From: a bacterium
GTDB lineage: Bacteria > Electryoneota > RPQS01
NCBI GenBank assembly: GCA_016702305.1
Contig: JADJEH010000017.1
Location: 248,001-312,000 of the forward strand
Reading direction: 5' to 3'
Length of the DNA stretch: 64,000 bases
The position numbers and the translations under genes were made by a program. Shown in pieces: positions 27,961-37,865 of this stretch (the stretch's first letter is position 1; each line of letters starts with the position of its first letter). Under the pieces are notes generated by a model, which was given only the letters and a program-made list of their open reading frames with translations, did no database searches and had not been told where the DNA came from.

Positions 27961-29403
27961 CTACGAGGCGGGAGCCGGTACGGGTTTCTTGACCGCGTTC
28001 AAAGCGGCCAATCGGTTTGAGGCGTCGAGCGCCGCGACCTTGTAGCACTCGGCTAAGGTCGGGTAGTTGAAGACCGCGTTGATGAGATAATCAATCGTGC
28101 CGTTATGCGCGATCACCGCCTGGCCGATGTGAATCAGTTCAGTCGCGCCCGTGCCGATCGCGTGCACGCCGAGCAGACGGCGCGACTGTTGGGCCACGAT
28201 GAGTTTGACGACGCCGGTTTCGTCGCCGAGAATGTGCCCGCGTGCGATTTCGCGATAGCGCGCGACCCCGATCTCATAGGGAATAGACTCCTGCGTCAGA
28301 AGTGCTTCCGTCGCGCCGACGGTGGAGATTTCGGGAATCGTGTAAATGCCGTACGGATAGATATCGGCCACCTGCCGATCGTCGCGCACTCCGCACAAAT
28401 CGAGAGCGACCATGCGGCCCTGTTCCATGGACGTGCTGGCCAGCGCGGGAAAGCCGATGACATCCCCGACCGCGTAGATATGGTCGAGGTTGGTGCAGCA
28501 GCGTGAATTCACTTTGACCCGGCCCCGATTGTCCACTTCGATGCCGGCCTTATCAGCGGAGATCAGGTCGGCATTGGCTTGGCGGCCGGCGGAATAGAGC
28601 GCGGCGTCCGAGACGACGATCTTGCCGGACGCGAGCTTCGTGACGGCGCGCGGCGTTTCACCCGTGCGGTCAATTTTGACGTCTTCGACTTTTTCGCCGA
28701 GCCGGAAGACCACGTTCAACTGCCGCAATTGATAGATCAGTGCGTCCACGATTTCGGTGTCCACAAAGTTCAAGAGCGAAGCGGCCTGGTCTATCACCGT
28801 GACATGCACACCCAGCGCCGCGAAGATGCTCGCATACTCCAGCCCGATGACTCCGCCGCCGATACAGGTCAGCGAACGCGGAATCTGGCGCACGTCGAGA
28901 ATTGAGTCCGCGTTGAGTATCGTCAGGCCGTCATGCTCAATGCCCGGCGGCATGTACGGACGCGTGCCGACGGCAATCACGATGTTCTCACCGTACAGCT
29001 CTTGTACTTCGCCGTGATGCTCGACGGCGATCGTATGCGCATCCACGAATCGCCCTTCGCCGACCACGATGGTCACGTTGTTGCGCGTCAATTGATTGCG
29101 AATGACCTCCCATTCGCGCATCATCACCATCTGAGTGCGATGCCGCAGGTCGTCGGCGGTGATGTGTTCCTTGTTGCGATAGGCGGATCCATAAAAGGCG
29201 CGTTCCTGAATTCCGCTTAAGTGAATCGCGGCTTCGCGCATCGTCTTAGAGGGGATTGTTCCCGTGGCCACGCAGACGCCGCCCAACTCGCGCATGCGCT
29301 CCACGATGGCGACATTGCGGCCCAATTTTGCGGAAGCGATGGCGGCGCGCTGACCGCCGGGGCCGCTGCCGAGAACAACTAAATCGTACTTTTGTGATGA
29401 CAT
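27961..29403 (-). CDS. sthA: Soluble pyridine nucleotide transhydrogenase
   Basis: The 480-residue flavoprotein begins with an FAD-binding GSGPGGQRAAI, has the second nucleotide site IGGGVIGLEYASIFAALG and the FAD-closing YAVGDVIGFPALAS. In the disulfide region GGVCVATGTIPSKT only Cys44 is present and the second cysteine is Thr49, which separates SthA from lipoamide and other disulfide reductases. It exchanges hydride between NADPH and NAD in the cytoplasm. Length is normal. The gene is transcribed away from the pilin-like gene; the 230-base divergent gap contains unusual inverted repeats. Confidence 0.93.
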   Translation of the reverse strand: MSSQKYDLVVLGSGPGGQRAAIASAKLGRNVAIVERMRELGGVCVATGTIPSKTMREAAIHLSGIQERAFYGSAYRNKEHITADDLRHRTQMVMMREWEVIRNQLTRNNVTIVVGEGRFVDAHTIAVEHHGEVQELYGENIVIAVGTRPYMPPGIEHDGLTILNADSILDVRQIPRSLTCIGGGVIGLEYASIFAALGVHVTVIDQAASLLNFVDTEIVDALIYQLRQLNVVFRLGEKVEDVKIDRTGETPRAVTKLASGKIVVSDAALYSAGRQANADLISADKAGIEVDNRGRVKVNSRCCTNLDHIYAVGDVIGFPALASTSMEQGRMVALDLCGVRDDRQVADIYPYGIYTIPEISTVGATEALLTQESIPYEIGVARYREIARGHILGDETGVVKLIVAQQSRRLLGVHAIGTGATELIHIGQAVIAHNGTIDYLINAVFNYPTLAECYKVAALDASNRLAALNAVKKPVPAPAS

Positions 29404-29470
29404 TCGCGATGTCCGGCCTTGACCCGGGAAAGTTGGAGTGACCCGATGTGAAAGTTATCCGCGCATTGAA

Positions 29471-29543
29471 TTGCAACATCTACTCCACGGATGGTTGCAA
29501 ATCGCCGTCACCCAGATGTTGCAAGAATACAGCGGCGATTTTT
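29471..29543 (+). promoter_or_regulatory. Interleaved inverted repeats in the leader of the pilin-like gene
   Basis: Arm A TTGCAACATCT (29471-29481) pairs perfectly with A' AGATGTTGCAA (29514-29524). Arm B AAATCGCCG (29499-29507) pairs with B' CGGCGATTT (29533-29541), which runs into a T tract. The order A-B-A'-B' means the two stems interlock, as in a pseudoknot or a terminator/antiterminator switch. A second copy of the A' core, GGATGGTTGCAA (29489-29500), could also pair with A. The downstream gene on this strand starts at 29636. Confidence 0.45.
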
Positions 29544-29635
29544 CAACTGATGCGTTCTCAGTTAGTTGCGAACTCGAAATTGTTGGCCCCGCAGTTGCGT
29601 AAGCAGGAACTGGAATCACCCAACCCGATACTACC

Positions 29636-30058
29636 ATGAATCAGCGCGGCATTACAACACTTGAACTCATGCTCGTCGTTGTGATTATCGGCATTCTGTC
29701 CATGATCACGATGACCGAGTTCTTCAAAGTTCACAATCGCGCCTACGTCGGCGCGGCGCTCTCCGACCTGCAAGTGCTCCGGCAAGCGATTGCCATGCAT
29801 GACGCAGAGTACGGCTATTTCCCAGACGTGGACGCCAACAGCCTGAATGGTCTGGTGTCGCAGTTGATTGATCCCATGGGTCATCCGTATTTAAGTCCGC
29901 CTTCCGGACGTAACTGGTCCACGTTTGCGTATGTCGCTCCAGATCCGAGTGATCTCACCGGTGACTACGAGCTCACAGTGGTCTGTATGGATCACCAGCG
30001 CACGCAAATCACCGTGCACTGGAATTCTGTCGTCGAGTACCTCCGGCTGGGTCCGTAA
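29636..30058 (+). CDS. Type IV pilin / pseudopilin-like protein
   Basis: A 140-residue protein with a short positive leader (NQRG) and the prepilin processing pattern G-ITTLELMLVVVIIGIL, where the glutamate at mature position 5 is conserved and a hydrophobic helix follows. The C-terminal part is polar, with AALSDLQVLRQAIAMHDAEYG matching the pseudopilin helix, and a small folded head. It would be cleaved and methylated by a prepilin peptidase and assembled by a type II secretion or type IV pilus machine, none of which is nearby. The start is ATG 29636. A terminator pair follows. Confidence 0.85.
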   Translation: MNQRGITTLELMLVVVIIGILSMITMTEFFKVHNRAYVGAALSDLQVLRQAIAMHDAEYGYFPDVDANSLNGLVSQLIDPMGHPYLSPPSGRNWSTFAYVAPDPSDLTGDYELTVVCMDHQRTQITVHWNSVVEYLRLGP

Positions 30059-30081
30059 AAGTTGTCAGCATGACTGAATTC

Positions 30082-30117
30082 ATGCGGTCAGCACTAATCT
30101 GCTGGCCGCATTTTTTT
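30082..30117 (+). terminator. Terminator after the pilin-like gene
   Basis: Arms ATGCGGTCAGCA and TGCTGGCCGCAT are followed by seven T. The stem has one G-T wobble. Confidence 0.85.
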
Positions 30118-30125
30118 GCGTAGCA

Positions 30126-30168
30126 TCCCAGCCAGAGGCATGCGCTCATGACTGACTGGGAGTTTTTT
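30126..30168 (+). terminator. Second terminator-like hairpin
   Basis: Arms TCCCAGCCAG and CTGACTGGGA have one mismatch and are followed by GTTTTTT. It backs up the terminator just upstream. Confidence 0.55.
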
Positions 30169-30401
30169 CGTGCACTTTGCAAAGTGACCCATTCTTCACA
30201 ACCGTCGTCTATCGGGTCAATATTTGTGCATGTCTATTGGGGGCCTTGGCTTAGTTGTGACGCTCATATTTAACATGGTATGTATAGTGTTATCCTAATG
30301 AAAAGCCTGCTCTTGCCTTGTCTCGTTGCCATCTCTCAACGTATATTGTAGCGTAAATTGAAGCAAAAATGTCTTGATGGAATCAACCGCCGAGGAGCAA
30401 C

Positions 30402-31484
30402 ATGAACAAGCTGAAATTTGTTGTAGGAGTATTTGCACTGACCCTGATTGTGGGTTTCGGTGCCACAAAAGCAAATGCCTGGTGCGACCCGCTGGATATC
30501 TACTGCGGGTTCACGATCACGGCAGATATTTGGTCACAGCATGATGACGTTTCGCGTTATCGGCACCTGGGCAGCAGCTCGGACTATTGCACACCGGGCC
30601 CGGACTCGTCGCGCTGGCGCGGCCGCTCGGATATCTACCGTATTCACAACCCCGGCGATCCGTTCACGCTGACGCTGGATTGGGAGGATGACCCCAACTC
30701 GCTGCTCGATGACCTCGTGTTGGTCGTTCTGGAAGATTGCGACGCCAATCGCTGCATCGGTTCGGACTATCACACGCTGGAGTTCTCGACGGCCAATGGC
30801 AATGCAATCGTGGACGACGACGCCAACGGCATTTGGGTTATCGTGGACAGCCGCACCGACATTCACAAGGAATACACGTTGAGCGCATACTGCGGCGACT
30901 TCCCGTTCGCCGTGGAGCTGATGTCGTTCTCAGCGAGCCGCAGCGCCGATGGCATCGCGCTGAACTGGAGCACCGCCTCGGAAACGGACAACGACCGCTT
31001 TGAAGTTTCGCGCCGTGATCTGACCGGCGACGACTGGATGACCGTGGCCGTTGTCAACGGTCAAGGGAACAGCGCAGCGCGTCACGACTACTCGTTCGTG
31101 GATCGCAACATCAACAACTCGGGCTATTCGTACGAATTGGCCGGCTACGATGTGAACGGCGTCCGTCAGGTGTTCGGCACCGTCGAAGTTGAAGCCGCGA
31201 CCCCCGTCGCGCCGGTGCTGGAGTCGTATGAACTGGTCGGTAACTACCCGAATCCGTTCAATCCGACGACGAACATTCGCTTTGCGCTGGCGAACGCCAC
31301 GGAAGTGCAGTTGACGGTGTATGACATCGCGGGTCGTGAAGTCGCCGACCTCGTGAACGGCATGGTTGAAGCCGGCGTGCATGACATCGAGTTCGACGCA
31401 AGCGGTCTGTCCTCGGGCGTCTACTTCGCACAGTTGCGCGGCGCTTTTGGCAGCGACGTGATGAAGATGGTGTTGATGAAGTAA
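30402..31484 (+). CDS. Secreted protein with type IX sorting tail, 360 residues
   Basis: A signal peptide (KLKFVVGVFALTLIVGFG, cleaved near ANAW) is followed by a domain with four paired-looking cysteines (WCDPLDIYCGF, CTPGP, LEDCDANRCIG) and aspartate-rich loops, then a fibronectin III-like segment (VELMSFSASRSADGIALNWSTASE). The end is a type A sorting domain: NYPNPFNPTTNIRF, AGREVADLV, SSGVYFAQL and a final MVLMK. CCGAGGAGCAAC sets ATG 30402. Its function is unknown; by composition it looks like a surface-exposed or released protein. Terminators on both sides suggest its own transcript. Confidence 0.8.
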   Translation: MNKLKFVVGVFALTLIVGFGATKANAWCDPLDIYCGFTITADIWSQHDDVSRYRHLGSSSDYCTPGPDSSRWRGRSDIYRIHNPGDPFTLTLDWEDDPNSLLDDLVLVVLEDCDANRCIGSDYHTLEFSTANGNAIVDDDANGIWVIVDSRTDIHKEYTLSAYCGDFPFAVELMSFSASRSADGIALNWSTASETDNDRFEVSRRDLTGDDWMTVAVVNGQGNSAARHDYSFVDRNINNSGYSYELAGYDVNGVRQVFGTVEVEAATPVAPVLESYELVGNYPNPFNPTTNIRFALANATEVQLTVYDIAGREVADLVNGMVEAGVHDIEFDASGLSSGVYFAQLRGAFGSDVMKMVLMK

Positions 31485-31503
31485 GCTACCCTGCTTAATA
31501 CAT

Positions 31504-31541
31504 GGAAGCGGCTGGCGCGCAAGCGTCAGCCGCTTTTTTGT
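31504..31541. terminator. Terminator between the secreted gene and addA
   Basis: AAGCGGCTGGCGC and GCGTCAGCCGCT pair around a short loop, followed by TTTTTTG on the plus strand. The genes on both sides converge. Confidence 0.8.
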
Positions 31542-31542
31542 T

Positions 31543-34500
31543 TTACGGCAAACGGTAGAGCACATTCGGCCGCAGGAAATAGACGCGCAATTCTGCCGGA
31601 GCGCGACCGATCACTTCGCGCAGCAGCGCGGCATAGTCCTGCAATTGCGGGCGATGAACTTCCGCCCGGGCCGCGGCCTGGTCTAAGAGCAAATGGTCCG
31701 TTTTATAGTCGAGCACAATCCACTCGCCGTGCTCATTTTCAAACAGCAAGTCCACCGCGCGTTGCTGAACGACGCCCTGCGGCGCGGCAAACAGCGGGAG
31801 TTCGGTCAGAACACGGCGAGCCCGCGGCAATTCGTGCGCGAAGAGCGCGGAGGCCATGATTTGTTCAAGCAGTGATCGCGCTTCGGCCTGCGCATCCGCT
31901 TCCAGCACGACAGCGGCCTCGGCGGCACGCCAGGCGTCAGCAAATGCAGACTGATGGGCAAGTCGTTCCAGCGCGGCATGCATAAACGTGCCGAACCGGC
32001 GCGCGCGAACCTGCTCCCACGCGACGACCGGCACATCGTCGTCGGCAGATACGGGCGCCGCGCACAAACGAGCGATCTGCGCGTCGTGAACGGCTGCCCA
32101 CGTTTGCAATTCGGTCGCATCGGCGGGACCTGCGTCTTCGGTAAGAGCCAACGTGTGCGCGTATGGCCGAAATCCGCGCAGGGGCTCGCTCGCACTCTGT
32201 GCGCTGACCACTTCGTGCTGCCCCGCAACGATCTCGGGATGAGCCGCGGGCCAATACCGCGCCGCAAGCACCGCCGGGCGATCAGGATTCAAATCGCTCT
32301 TCCGGGACGAGCGGCGCCAGCCCATTGGGACGACGAGCTTGTCGCAAGCACGCGTCAACGCGACGTAAAGCAGGCGGTCATTCTCCGCATGGGTCGCCGC
32401 TGTCTCAAGCGTATTGGCCTCCGCATAATTTGTCGTAAAGAGTTCGGCCTTCTTGGATTTACTGAAGGCGATATTCGGCCCTTGCGAGTGGCGACGAGAC
32501 AACAGCCAACCAGCTTGGTCGCGCTCCTTGTCGGAATACGCGTACAGATACACCGTCGCGAATTCAAGGCCCTTCGATTTGTGTATCGTGAGAATCTGCA
32601 CGGCATCTTCTTGTCCTTCACTCGCGTCGAGCTCGGTGCTTTGAACGAGCTTATCCATTTCGTTCAGCGACTCCACGATGCGCGACAATGCGGTCACGCC
32701 GCCTTGTTCGAGCCGGCGAATAATGGCAACCACGGTGCGAAGATTCTGCACGCGCTGCATGCCGTCCGATTTCAAACCATACACGATATCGAGCGAAAAA
32801 CTTGCGAGCAGCCGCTCGGCCAGCGCGGATGCGCGTTGCCGCTTGGCGCGCTCGTGCCAAACACGCAACTCCGCCAGTGCGCGGACGACCGGCGAATCAT
32901 CGCCCTGCGCGATGGTGTACACAAACGATCCGCCGGTGATCTTGTGCTGATAGAGCTCGTCGTCGGACAACGCAAACCACGGCGAACGCAGCACGCCGAC
33001 CACAGCGACCGTGTGCTGCGGATTGGCGAGCGCCGTCAGCATCGTCAACAGCGACTCGACTTCGACGCGCTCGGCGAACGTGCTGTTCATGAAACTCACG
33101 AAGGGGATGTCGCGCGCGCTGAGCGCCTCCAGCAGGTCGTTTAACCGCGTGCCTTTGCGCAGGAGAATCGCCGTGTCGCCGTAGCGATGCCCCTCGACGC
33201 GGCGTTGGACGAGATGCTCGGCGATGGCTGCGGCTTCCCAACGGCCGCTGGTGACGGCGGATTTATCGTGGCGGGTGTAACCGGACGGCGGCAGCAGTAA
33301 TTCAATGGCGTCCGCCGCGTGCTGTGCGCCATCATGCGCGACCAACGGCTCATAGCTCGGAATATGTTCATCCTGCGAATTCATCACTGGTGTGAACAGC
33401 GCGTTCACTTCCCGCACGATGGAGGGACGACTGCGGAAATTCGTCGAGATCGCCAGCACACGCCCCGCCTCGGCGATGCGCTGGGCCACATCACGATAGA
33501 CCAGCATGTCCGCTCCGCGAAAACGATAGATAGACTGCTTCGGATCACCAACAATGAAAAGTTTGCCCGCTTTGAGATTTACATTGCGCCAATCGGCCGC
33601 GAAGTCACCGTCCTGCTCGCAGAGGTAGAAGGCGATTTCGACCTGCAACGGATCGGTATCTTGAAACTCATCTATGTGAATGTGGTCGTACTGCTTCTTG
33701 AAAAAGTCCCGGGCGATGCGCGAGTCGCGCAGCATGTCCCGGCAATAGAGCAAGAGATCGTCGAAGCCCAGCGCGCCTTGCACCCGAAGTGCGGCGCGAT
33801 ATTCATCAATCCCCGGACCTATCCACGTGACGAGTTCGCGGACGATATTGTTGACGAGCGTGGAGCGGACCTGCGCCGAGATGTCGGCAAGTTGCGCTTG
33901 GGCGTCTCGCGCTGCCGCAATCGCCTGTTTGTCACACCAATTCTCCTGCTTTCCGGTTCTGCTATTGCCAAGCCGCAAAGCCCTTAGCCAACGCGCGCCG
34001 GTAACGGAATAGATTTCGGCAGGTTGCTCTTGAAGCCAGGAGCGCACACCCTCAATGACAAGCATCATCCCGTCGTCTTGCACGCGACAGTTGCCCGCGT
34101 GTGCAAGAAAGCGCTGCGCGGCGGCGATCATGTCGGCGGCGATGGAGTTGAGCGCATCCCCGTCTGCTGCAACGAAGACAATCTCCGCGGGTCTGATCCG
34201 CGCCTGCACGAGCTCATTAAAGAGCGACGCCACGCCGCTGCCACCGCTATCCAATAGGTTCCATCCGCAAGCGTCGGCGATCTCGAAGGCGCGCGGCACG
34301 TCGCGGTCGAGCGCGGCGGCCAACCAGTTGTCACGAAACTGCGAGAGCCGCGCACGCTGCTGCAATTCATCCAGAGCAATGAAATCCGGCGGAAGATTGG
34401 CCTCAACGGGCAGTGTACGCAGCATCTCGCTGGCCAGCGCATGAATCGTGCAAACGGTCATGCGATCGAGTGCGTTCAACGCGGCGCGAACGCGTTCTGT

Positions 34501-34728
34501 CTGCGCCGTCGTCTGAAGCATGGCACGCAGCCGCTGTTTTAGGTCACCGGCTGCTTTCACTGTAAACGTCACGGCGGCGATGCGGTCGGCAGCCACACCG
34601 GCTTCGATCAACGCGAGAATGCGCGTAATCAGCAGACGCGTCTTGCCCGTGCCCGCTCCCGCTTCGACAAGCATCGTCTCGTTGTGCGTGTGCGCGGCAT
34701 GATCGCGCGCGGACTGGTCACGCAGCAT
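31543..34728 (-). CDS. addA: AddA helicase-nuclease subunit
   Basis: A 1061-residue UvrD-like helicase fused to a RecB-family nuclease. Walker A is GAGTGKT with Lys29, motif Ia is AAVTFTVKAAGDLK, the Walker B-type segment is IHIDEFQDTDPLQ, and later motifs include VGDPKQSIYRFRGAD and LTIHKSKGLEFATVYL. The C-terminal nuclease core is VDLLFENEHGEWIVLDYKTDH. With AddB it resects double-strand breaks for RecA-dependent repair. ATG 34728 is chosen because GGGGAGG stands about 7 bases upstream; an ATG at 34758 lies deeper in addB. It overlaps the end of addB by 11 bases. Confidence 0.9.
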   Translation of the reverse strand: MLRDQSARDHAAHTHNETMLVEAGAGTGKTRLLITRILALIEAGVAADRIAAVTFTVKAAGDLKQRLRAMLQTTAQTERVRAALNALDRMTVCTIHALASEMLRTLPVEANLPPDFIALDELQQRARLSQFRDNWLAAALDRDVPRAFEIADACGWNLLDSGGSGVASLFNELVQARIRPAEIVFVAADGDALNSIAADMIAAAQRFLAHAGNCRVQDDGMMLVIEGVRSWLQEQPAEIYSVTGARWLRALRLGNSRTGKQENWCDKQAIAAARDAQAQLADISAQVRSTLVNNIVRELVTWIGPGIDEYRAALRVQGALGFDDLLLYCRDMLRDSRIARDFFKKQYDHIHIDEFQDTDPLQVEIAFYLCEQDGDFAADWRNVNLKAGKLFIVGDPKQSIYRFRGADMLVYRDVAQRIAEAGRVLAISTNFRSRPSIVREVNALFTPVMNSQDEHIPSYEPLVAHDGAQHAADAIELLLPPSGYTRHDKSAVTSGRWEAAAIAEHLVQRRVEGHRYGDTAILLRKGTRLNDLLEALSARDIPFVSFMNSTFAERVEVESLLTMLTALANPQHTVAVVGVLRSPWFALSDDELYQHKITGGSFVYTIAQGDDSPVVRALAELRVWHERAKRQRASALAERLLASFSLDIVYGLKSDGMQRVQNLRTVVAIIRRLEQGGVTALSRIVESLNEMDKLVQSTELDASEGQEDAVQILTIHKSKGLEFATVYLYAYSDKERDQAGWLLSRRHSQGPNIAFSKSKKAELFTTNYAEANTLETAATHAENDRLLYVALTRACDKLVVPMGWRRSSRKSDLNPDRPAVLAARYWPAAHPEIVAGQHEVVSAQSASEPLRGFRPYAHTLALTEDAGPADATELQTWAAVHDAQIARLCAAPVSADDDVPVVAWEQVRARRFGTFMHAALERLAHQSAFADAWRAAEAAVVLEADAQAEARSLLEQIMASALFAHELPRARRVLTELPLFAAPQGVVQQRAVDLLFENEHGEWIVLDYKTDHLLLDQAAARAEVHRPQLQDYAALLREVIGRAPAELRVYFLRPNVLYRLP

Positions 34729-37700
34729 CGGCGTCCTCCCCTTCATCCGTAGGAGCACTCCGCTCGCAACGCAATCCCGCTATCGTCGCCCTGGAAATTT
34801 CTTTGGCCGCGTGACGCTGTGCTCCGCAAGCGAGCTTGGCGGTGCAACGTCCGCAAAGTCCGTGTTCGCCGGGGTCGGGATGAGCCACAAAGACGCCATG
34901 ACGCAAATCGCTGCTCAGATCAACCGCCACGTGCAGGCGTTGATCACGCTCGACCTGATTAATCAGCGTCTCTTCCTTCAAGTCTCCAAAGTAGACATAG
35001 CGGCTGGCGACCGTAGCGTTCGGCTCCGTCTGACCGGCAACAAGATGGTAGACGCTTAATTGCAAACGGCACTGTGCGGCGCGCGACTTCTTGGGCGGTT
35101 GCTTGCCGGACTTGTAGTCTGTGATCACGATTTCGCGGCCATGCTCGTCGCCATCCCAGCGGTCAATGCGACCGCCGAAACTGATGTGTTCGCCGTTTGC
35201 CGCGATGAACCGCACGGCATCGGGGAACGGCGGTTCACCGTAACCGAATGACTCTTCGACGTGACGCGTCCGCAGCGTGGTGCTCGAATGTAACAATTCG
35301 CGGTGATAATATGCAAGGTCGTCCAGCAGGTCGCGCTCCAAGCGCTCGGCCGCGTAGCGCGATCCAATATCGTTGCGGCGCGCAAACTGCGCAAGCACGG
35401 TGCGTGTCACAACGGCGAGATCATTCCATTGAAAATTGTCCGCCGTGAACGGCAAATTGAGGCGGTCGGCATGGTAGCGTTGGAGAATCGTGTGCAGCAA
35501 TTGACCACGGTCGAGTGCGGTGACTGGCGCGAGCGGCGACAGTTCCTCCGGCGCATACGCCTCTAACTCACGTTCAACGAAGGCGCGAAACGGACACATC
35601 CAGTAGCGCTCGAGGTGCGTCGGAGAGAACACGTGCGCAGGTGCATAGCGGTGCGTGAGATCAGCGCGGGCTGCTTCGCTCGTCAGCAAACCGTCGTACG
35701 GTGTGAAAGTTGAGGAAAGAAAGCGCGCCCCTTCCACCCGCAGAGCCCGAACGCAGCGGGGATTCCCGCGCAAGTGGCGCAGTGGCGCGATCGTCCGCTC
35801 GCTCAAGGCCCGACCCAGCGACAGACGGTCAAATTCCGCCATATGAAGAGCGACTTCGCGGGGCACGCCGGATAACGCATTGGCCGAGACGATTCGACAG
35901 CGCCGGGGATCGCGATACGCAAGTTTGTCAAAATCGTCGGCGGGATCGGCGTCCGGATGGAGGCTGCGCAACAATTCCGTGGCGTAAGACGACACGAGCT
36001 GCGGGCGACCTTCTGTGTTGGCGCGCGCGATGCAGAGATACGCATGCCGCGTGGCTGACGACAACGACAGTGCCAGGAAGAAGCGTTCGCGATCCTGCCA
36101 GGCCGTGCGCGCGGGCAGGTCGCAGTGAAGTTCGTTGCGAATCACCGCGCGGTCGCCATCGAGCAGAAGCGGATCCTGGCGGTCGGCGTGCGGCAGCGTG
36201 CCCTCGTTGAAACCGGGCAGGAAGACGTGGTCGAAGCGCGCACCGAAAAACTGCTCACGCGCCGCAATCAGCGGCGTACTGCTGCCGAACGTGCCGAGAC
36301 GTTCACCGGGCGTTTCCAGCGCCGCCAACATAAACTCACGCAGCGCGGTCGGCGTGCAGCGCACACGGGCATGATCCAACAGCGCCGCTTGTTCCAATTG
36401 CACGGTTACATCGGCGAACGATTCATCCAGCACGATGCGCGATACGTAGAAGTCCCAGAGTAACGCAACAGCCCGGCTCCAGTCGGTCGCGGCTCGCGCA
36501 GCCGTGATCACGGCGACAAGAGATTCGACAAACATGAGCAGCCGCTCGCACTGCGCGAACGATTCCTTGACCGCCGCGAGCGTGGCAGTCTCTTCGTCGC
36601 CGCTGCGTTCGGCGATGCGTTCCATACGGTATTGCAAGCGCGAGCGCAACTGTTCGAGCCGTGTCCGCCATTGCGCGGCGCCGGCGCGGATACGCGCCTC
36701 TTCCGCAAGCCGATGCCACGTTCCGCAATCGGCGGCGATATCGCTATTGAAAGGCGATGCCGCGAGGAAGGATTGTACGGAGGCGAGCGTGAATTCACCG
36801 TCCAGCAAATCGGCCAACGCCGCGAAGCCCGCACCGGCGGCGGATTGCGCCAGCGTCTTGGCCTGATACTGATACGGCGTAAGCGGAATTAACGCGCATT
36901 GGTCTTCCAGCAGTGCTGCGAGACCACGTGCGCCCGGCGGCAGCACAATGGCAACGTCCGGAGTCTGCGCCGTGTACAGAATATCACGGAGTATTTCCGC
37001 CGCGACGCCACTGTCGTCCGGCGCCTTCACAAAGTGCAGTTCGGGCGGCGGCGCGTTGTCCGTCAGCCGTTGTTCTGCGCAGCCGCGATCAAGGTACCAT
37101 TGGCGCAGCGGCGCTGTGTAGTTGTAGTCGGCGTCATCCGGAATAAATGGCAGCAGCGCGGTGGTGTGAGTCGCCCTCATGGCCGACTCAAGTATGGCTC
37201 GTGACAGCGGCGGCAGCTCATACAGAGCATAGAGTACCAGCGGCGGCAGCTTCGGCGTGTCGTGAGTGACCGCGGTCAGGGCTAACTGTTGAAGTAGTGC
37301 GCGGTCGCAGAGCCGCAAGCTGCTCAATTCCGCCGCGATGGCGTCGCAAAGCAGGATGAGGTCGCGGACTTTGGCGGCGCGCTCTTTCTGCGTGAACTGT
37401 GCCGGGTTCAACTGCTGCGGCGCGATTCGTGCAAGGACAAGCTCTTGAAATGTGCGCATCAGCGCCATACGAAATCCGCGCGTCGCGGCCACGGGTCCAA
37501 GATATTGCAAGCGGGCTTGCAACCGCTCAACGATCCGCGCCAGCAGCGGATCCACGATACTCTCGGGCAGCGTACGCCAACCGTCGCGCAGCAACAGCGG
37601 TTCGGCGAGCTTGCGCATCAACTCGTGCAGCGTGAGGGCGCGAATGTTCGCCGTCACACCCAGCGACCGCGTGAAAACGCGGCGCAGATGCAGCCGGGTC

Positions 37701-37837
37701 AGTTGATTCGGTACAACGACCCACGTCTCCGCAAGGCGATCAGACGATTGAAGCGCACGCACAACCTCCGGCAGCTCGGCTTCAAGCGAAGCAAGCTGAC
37801 CCGTGTAGAGCGTATGCTGTAGCATGGCTTCGGTCAT
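34718..37837 (-). CDS. addB: AddB nuclease subunit with iron-sulfur staple
   Basis: The 1039-residue partner of AddA. Its helicase-like part lacks a clear Walker A, as usual for AddB. The C-terminal RecB-type nuclease has GGRIDRWDGDEHGREIVITDYKSGK-type residues: the aspartate in RIDRWD, then ITDYKSGK. Four cysteines form the AddB iron-sulfur staple: Cys748 in MCPFRAF and Cys995, Cys998 and Cys1004 in C-x2-C-x5-C, the same spacing as in Bacillus AddB. This strongly supports AddB rather than RecC. It is the first gene of the addBA operon, divergent from motA. Confidence 0.9.
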   Translation of the reverse strand: MTEAMLQHTLYTGQLASLEAELPEVVRALQSSDRLAETWVVVPNQLTRLHLRRVFTRSLGVTANIRALTLHELMRKLAEPLLLRDGWRTLPESIVDPLLARIVERLQARLQYLGPVAATRGFRMALMRTFQELVLARIAPQQLNPAQFTQKERAAKVRDLILLCDAIAAELSSLRLCDRALLQQLALTAVTHDTPKLPPLVLYALYELPPLSRAILESAMRATHTTALLPFIPDDADYNYTAPLRQWYLDRGCAEQRLTDNAPPPELHFVKAPDDSGVAAEILRDILYTAQTPDVAIVLPPGARGLAALLEDQCALIPLTPYQYQAKTLAQSAAGAGFAALADLLDGEFTLASVQSFLAASPFNSDIAADCGTWHRLAEEARIRAGAAQWRTRLEQLRSRLQYRMERIAERSGDEETATLAAVKESFAQCERLLMFVESLVAVITAARAATDWSRAVALLWDFYVSRIVLDESFADVTVQLEQAALLDHARVRCTPTALREFMLAALETPGERLGTFGSSTPLIAAREQFFGARFDHVFLPGFNEGTLPHADRQDPLLLDGDRAVIRNELHCDLPARTAWQDRERFFLALSLSSATRHAYLCIARANTEGRPQLVSSYATELLRSLHPDADPADDFDKLAYRDPRRCRIVSANALSGVPREVALHMAEFDRLSLGRALSERTIAPLRHLRGNPRCVRALRVEGARFLSSTFTPYDGLLTSEAARADLTHRYAPAHVFSPTHLERYWMCPFRAFVERELEAYAPEELSPLAPVTALDRGQLLHTILQRYHADRLNLPFTADNFQWNDLAVVTRTVLAQFARRNDIGSRYAAERLERDLLDDLAYYHRELLHSSTTLRTRHVEESFGYGEPPFPDAVRFIAANGEHISFGGRIDRWDGDEHGREIVITDYKSGKQPPKKSRAAQCRLQLSVYHLVAGQTEPNATVASRYVYFGDLKEETLINQVERDQRLHVAVDLSSDLRHGVFVAHPDPGEHGLCGRCTAKLACGAQRHAAKEISRATIAGLRCERSAPTDEGEDADAA

Positions 37838-37865
37838 GTGATGCTTGGAAGCGCGATCATGTGGG

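Larger units (their letters stand above)
30059..30401. other. Intergenic region with tandem terminators, a palindrome and a possible promoter
   Basis: About 340 bases without a gene. It contains two hairpins with T-runs (30082-30117 and 30126-30168), a 14-bp perfect palindrome CACTTTGCAAAGTG at 30173-30186, and a weak promoter (TTGTGA 30255-30260, 18 bases, TATGTA 30279-30284). CCGAGGAGCAAC just before 30402 is the ribosome-binding site of the next gene. Confidence 0.5.
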
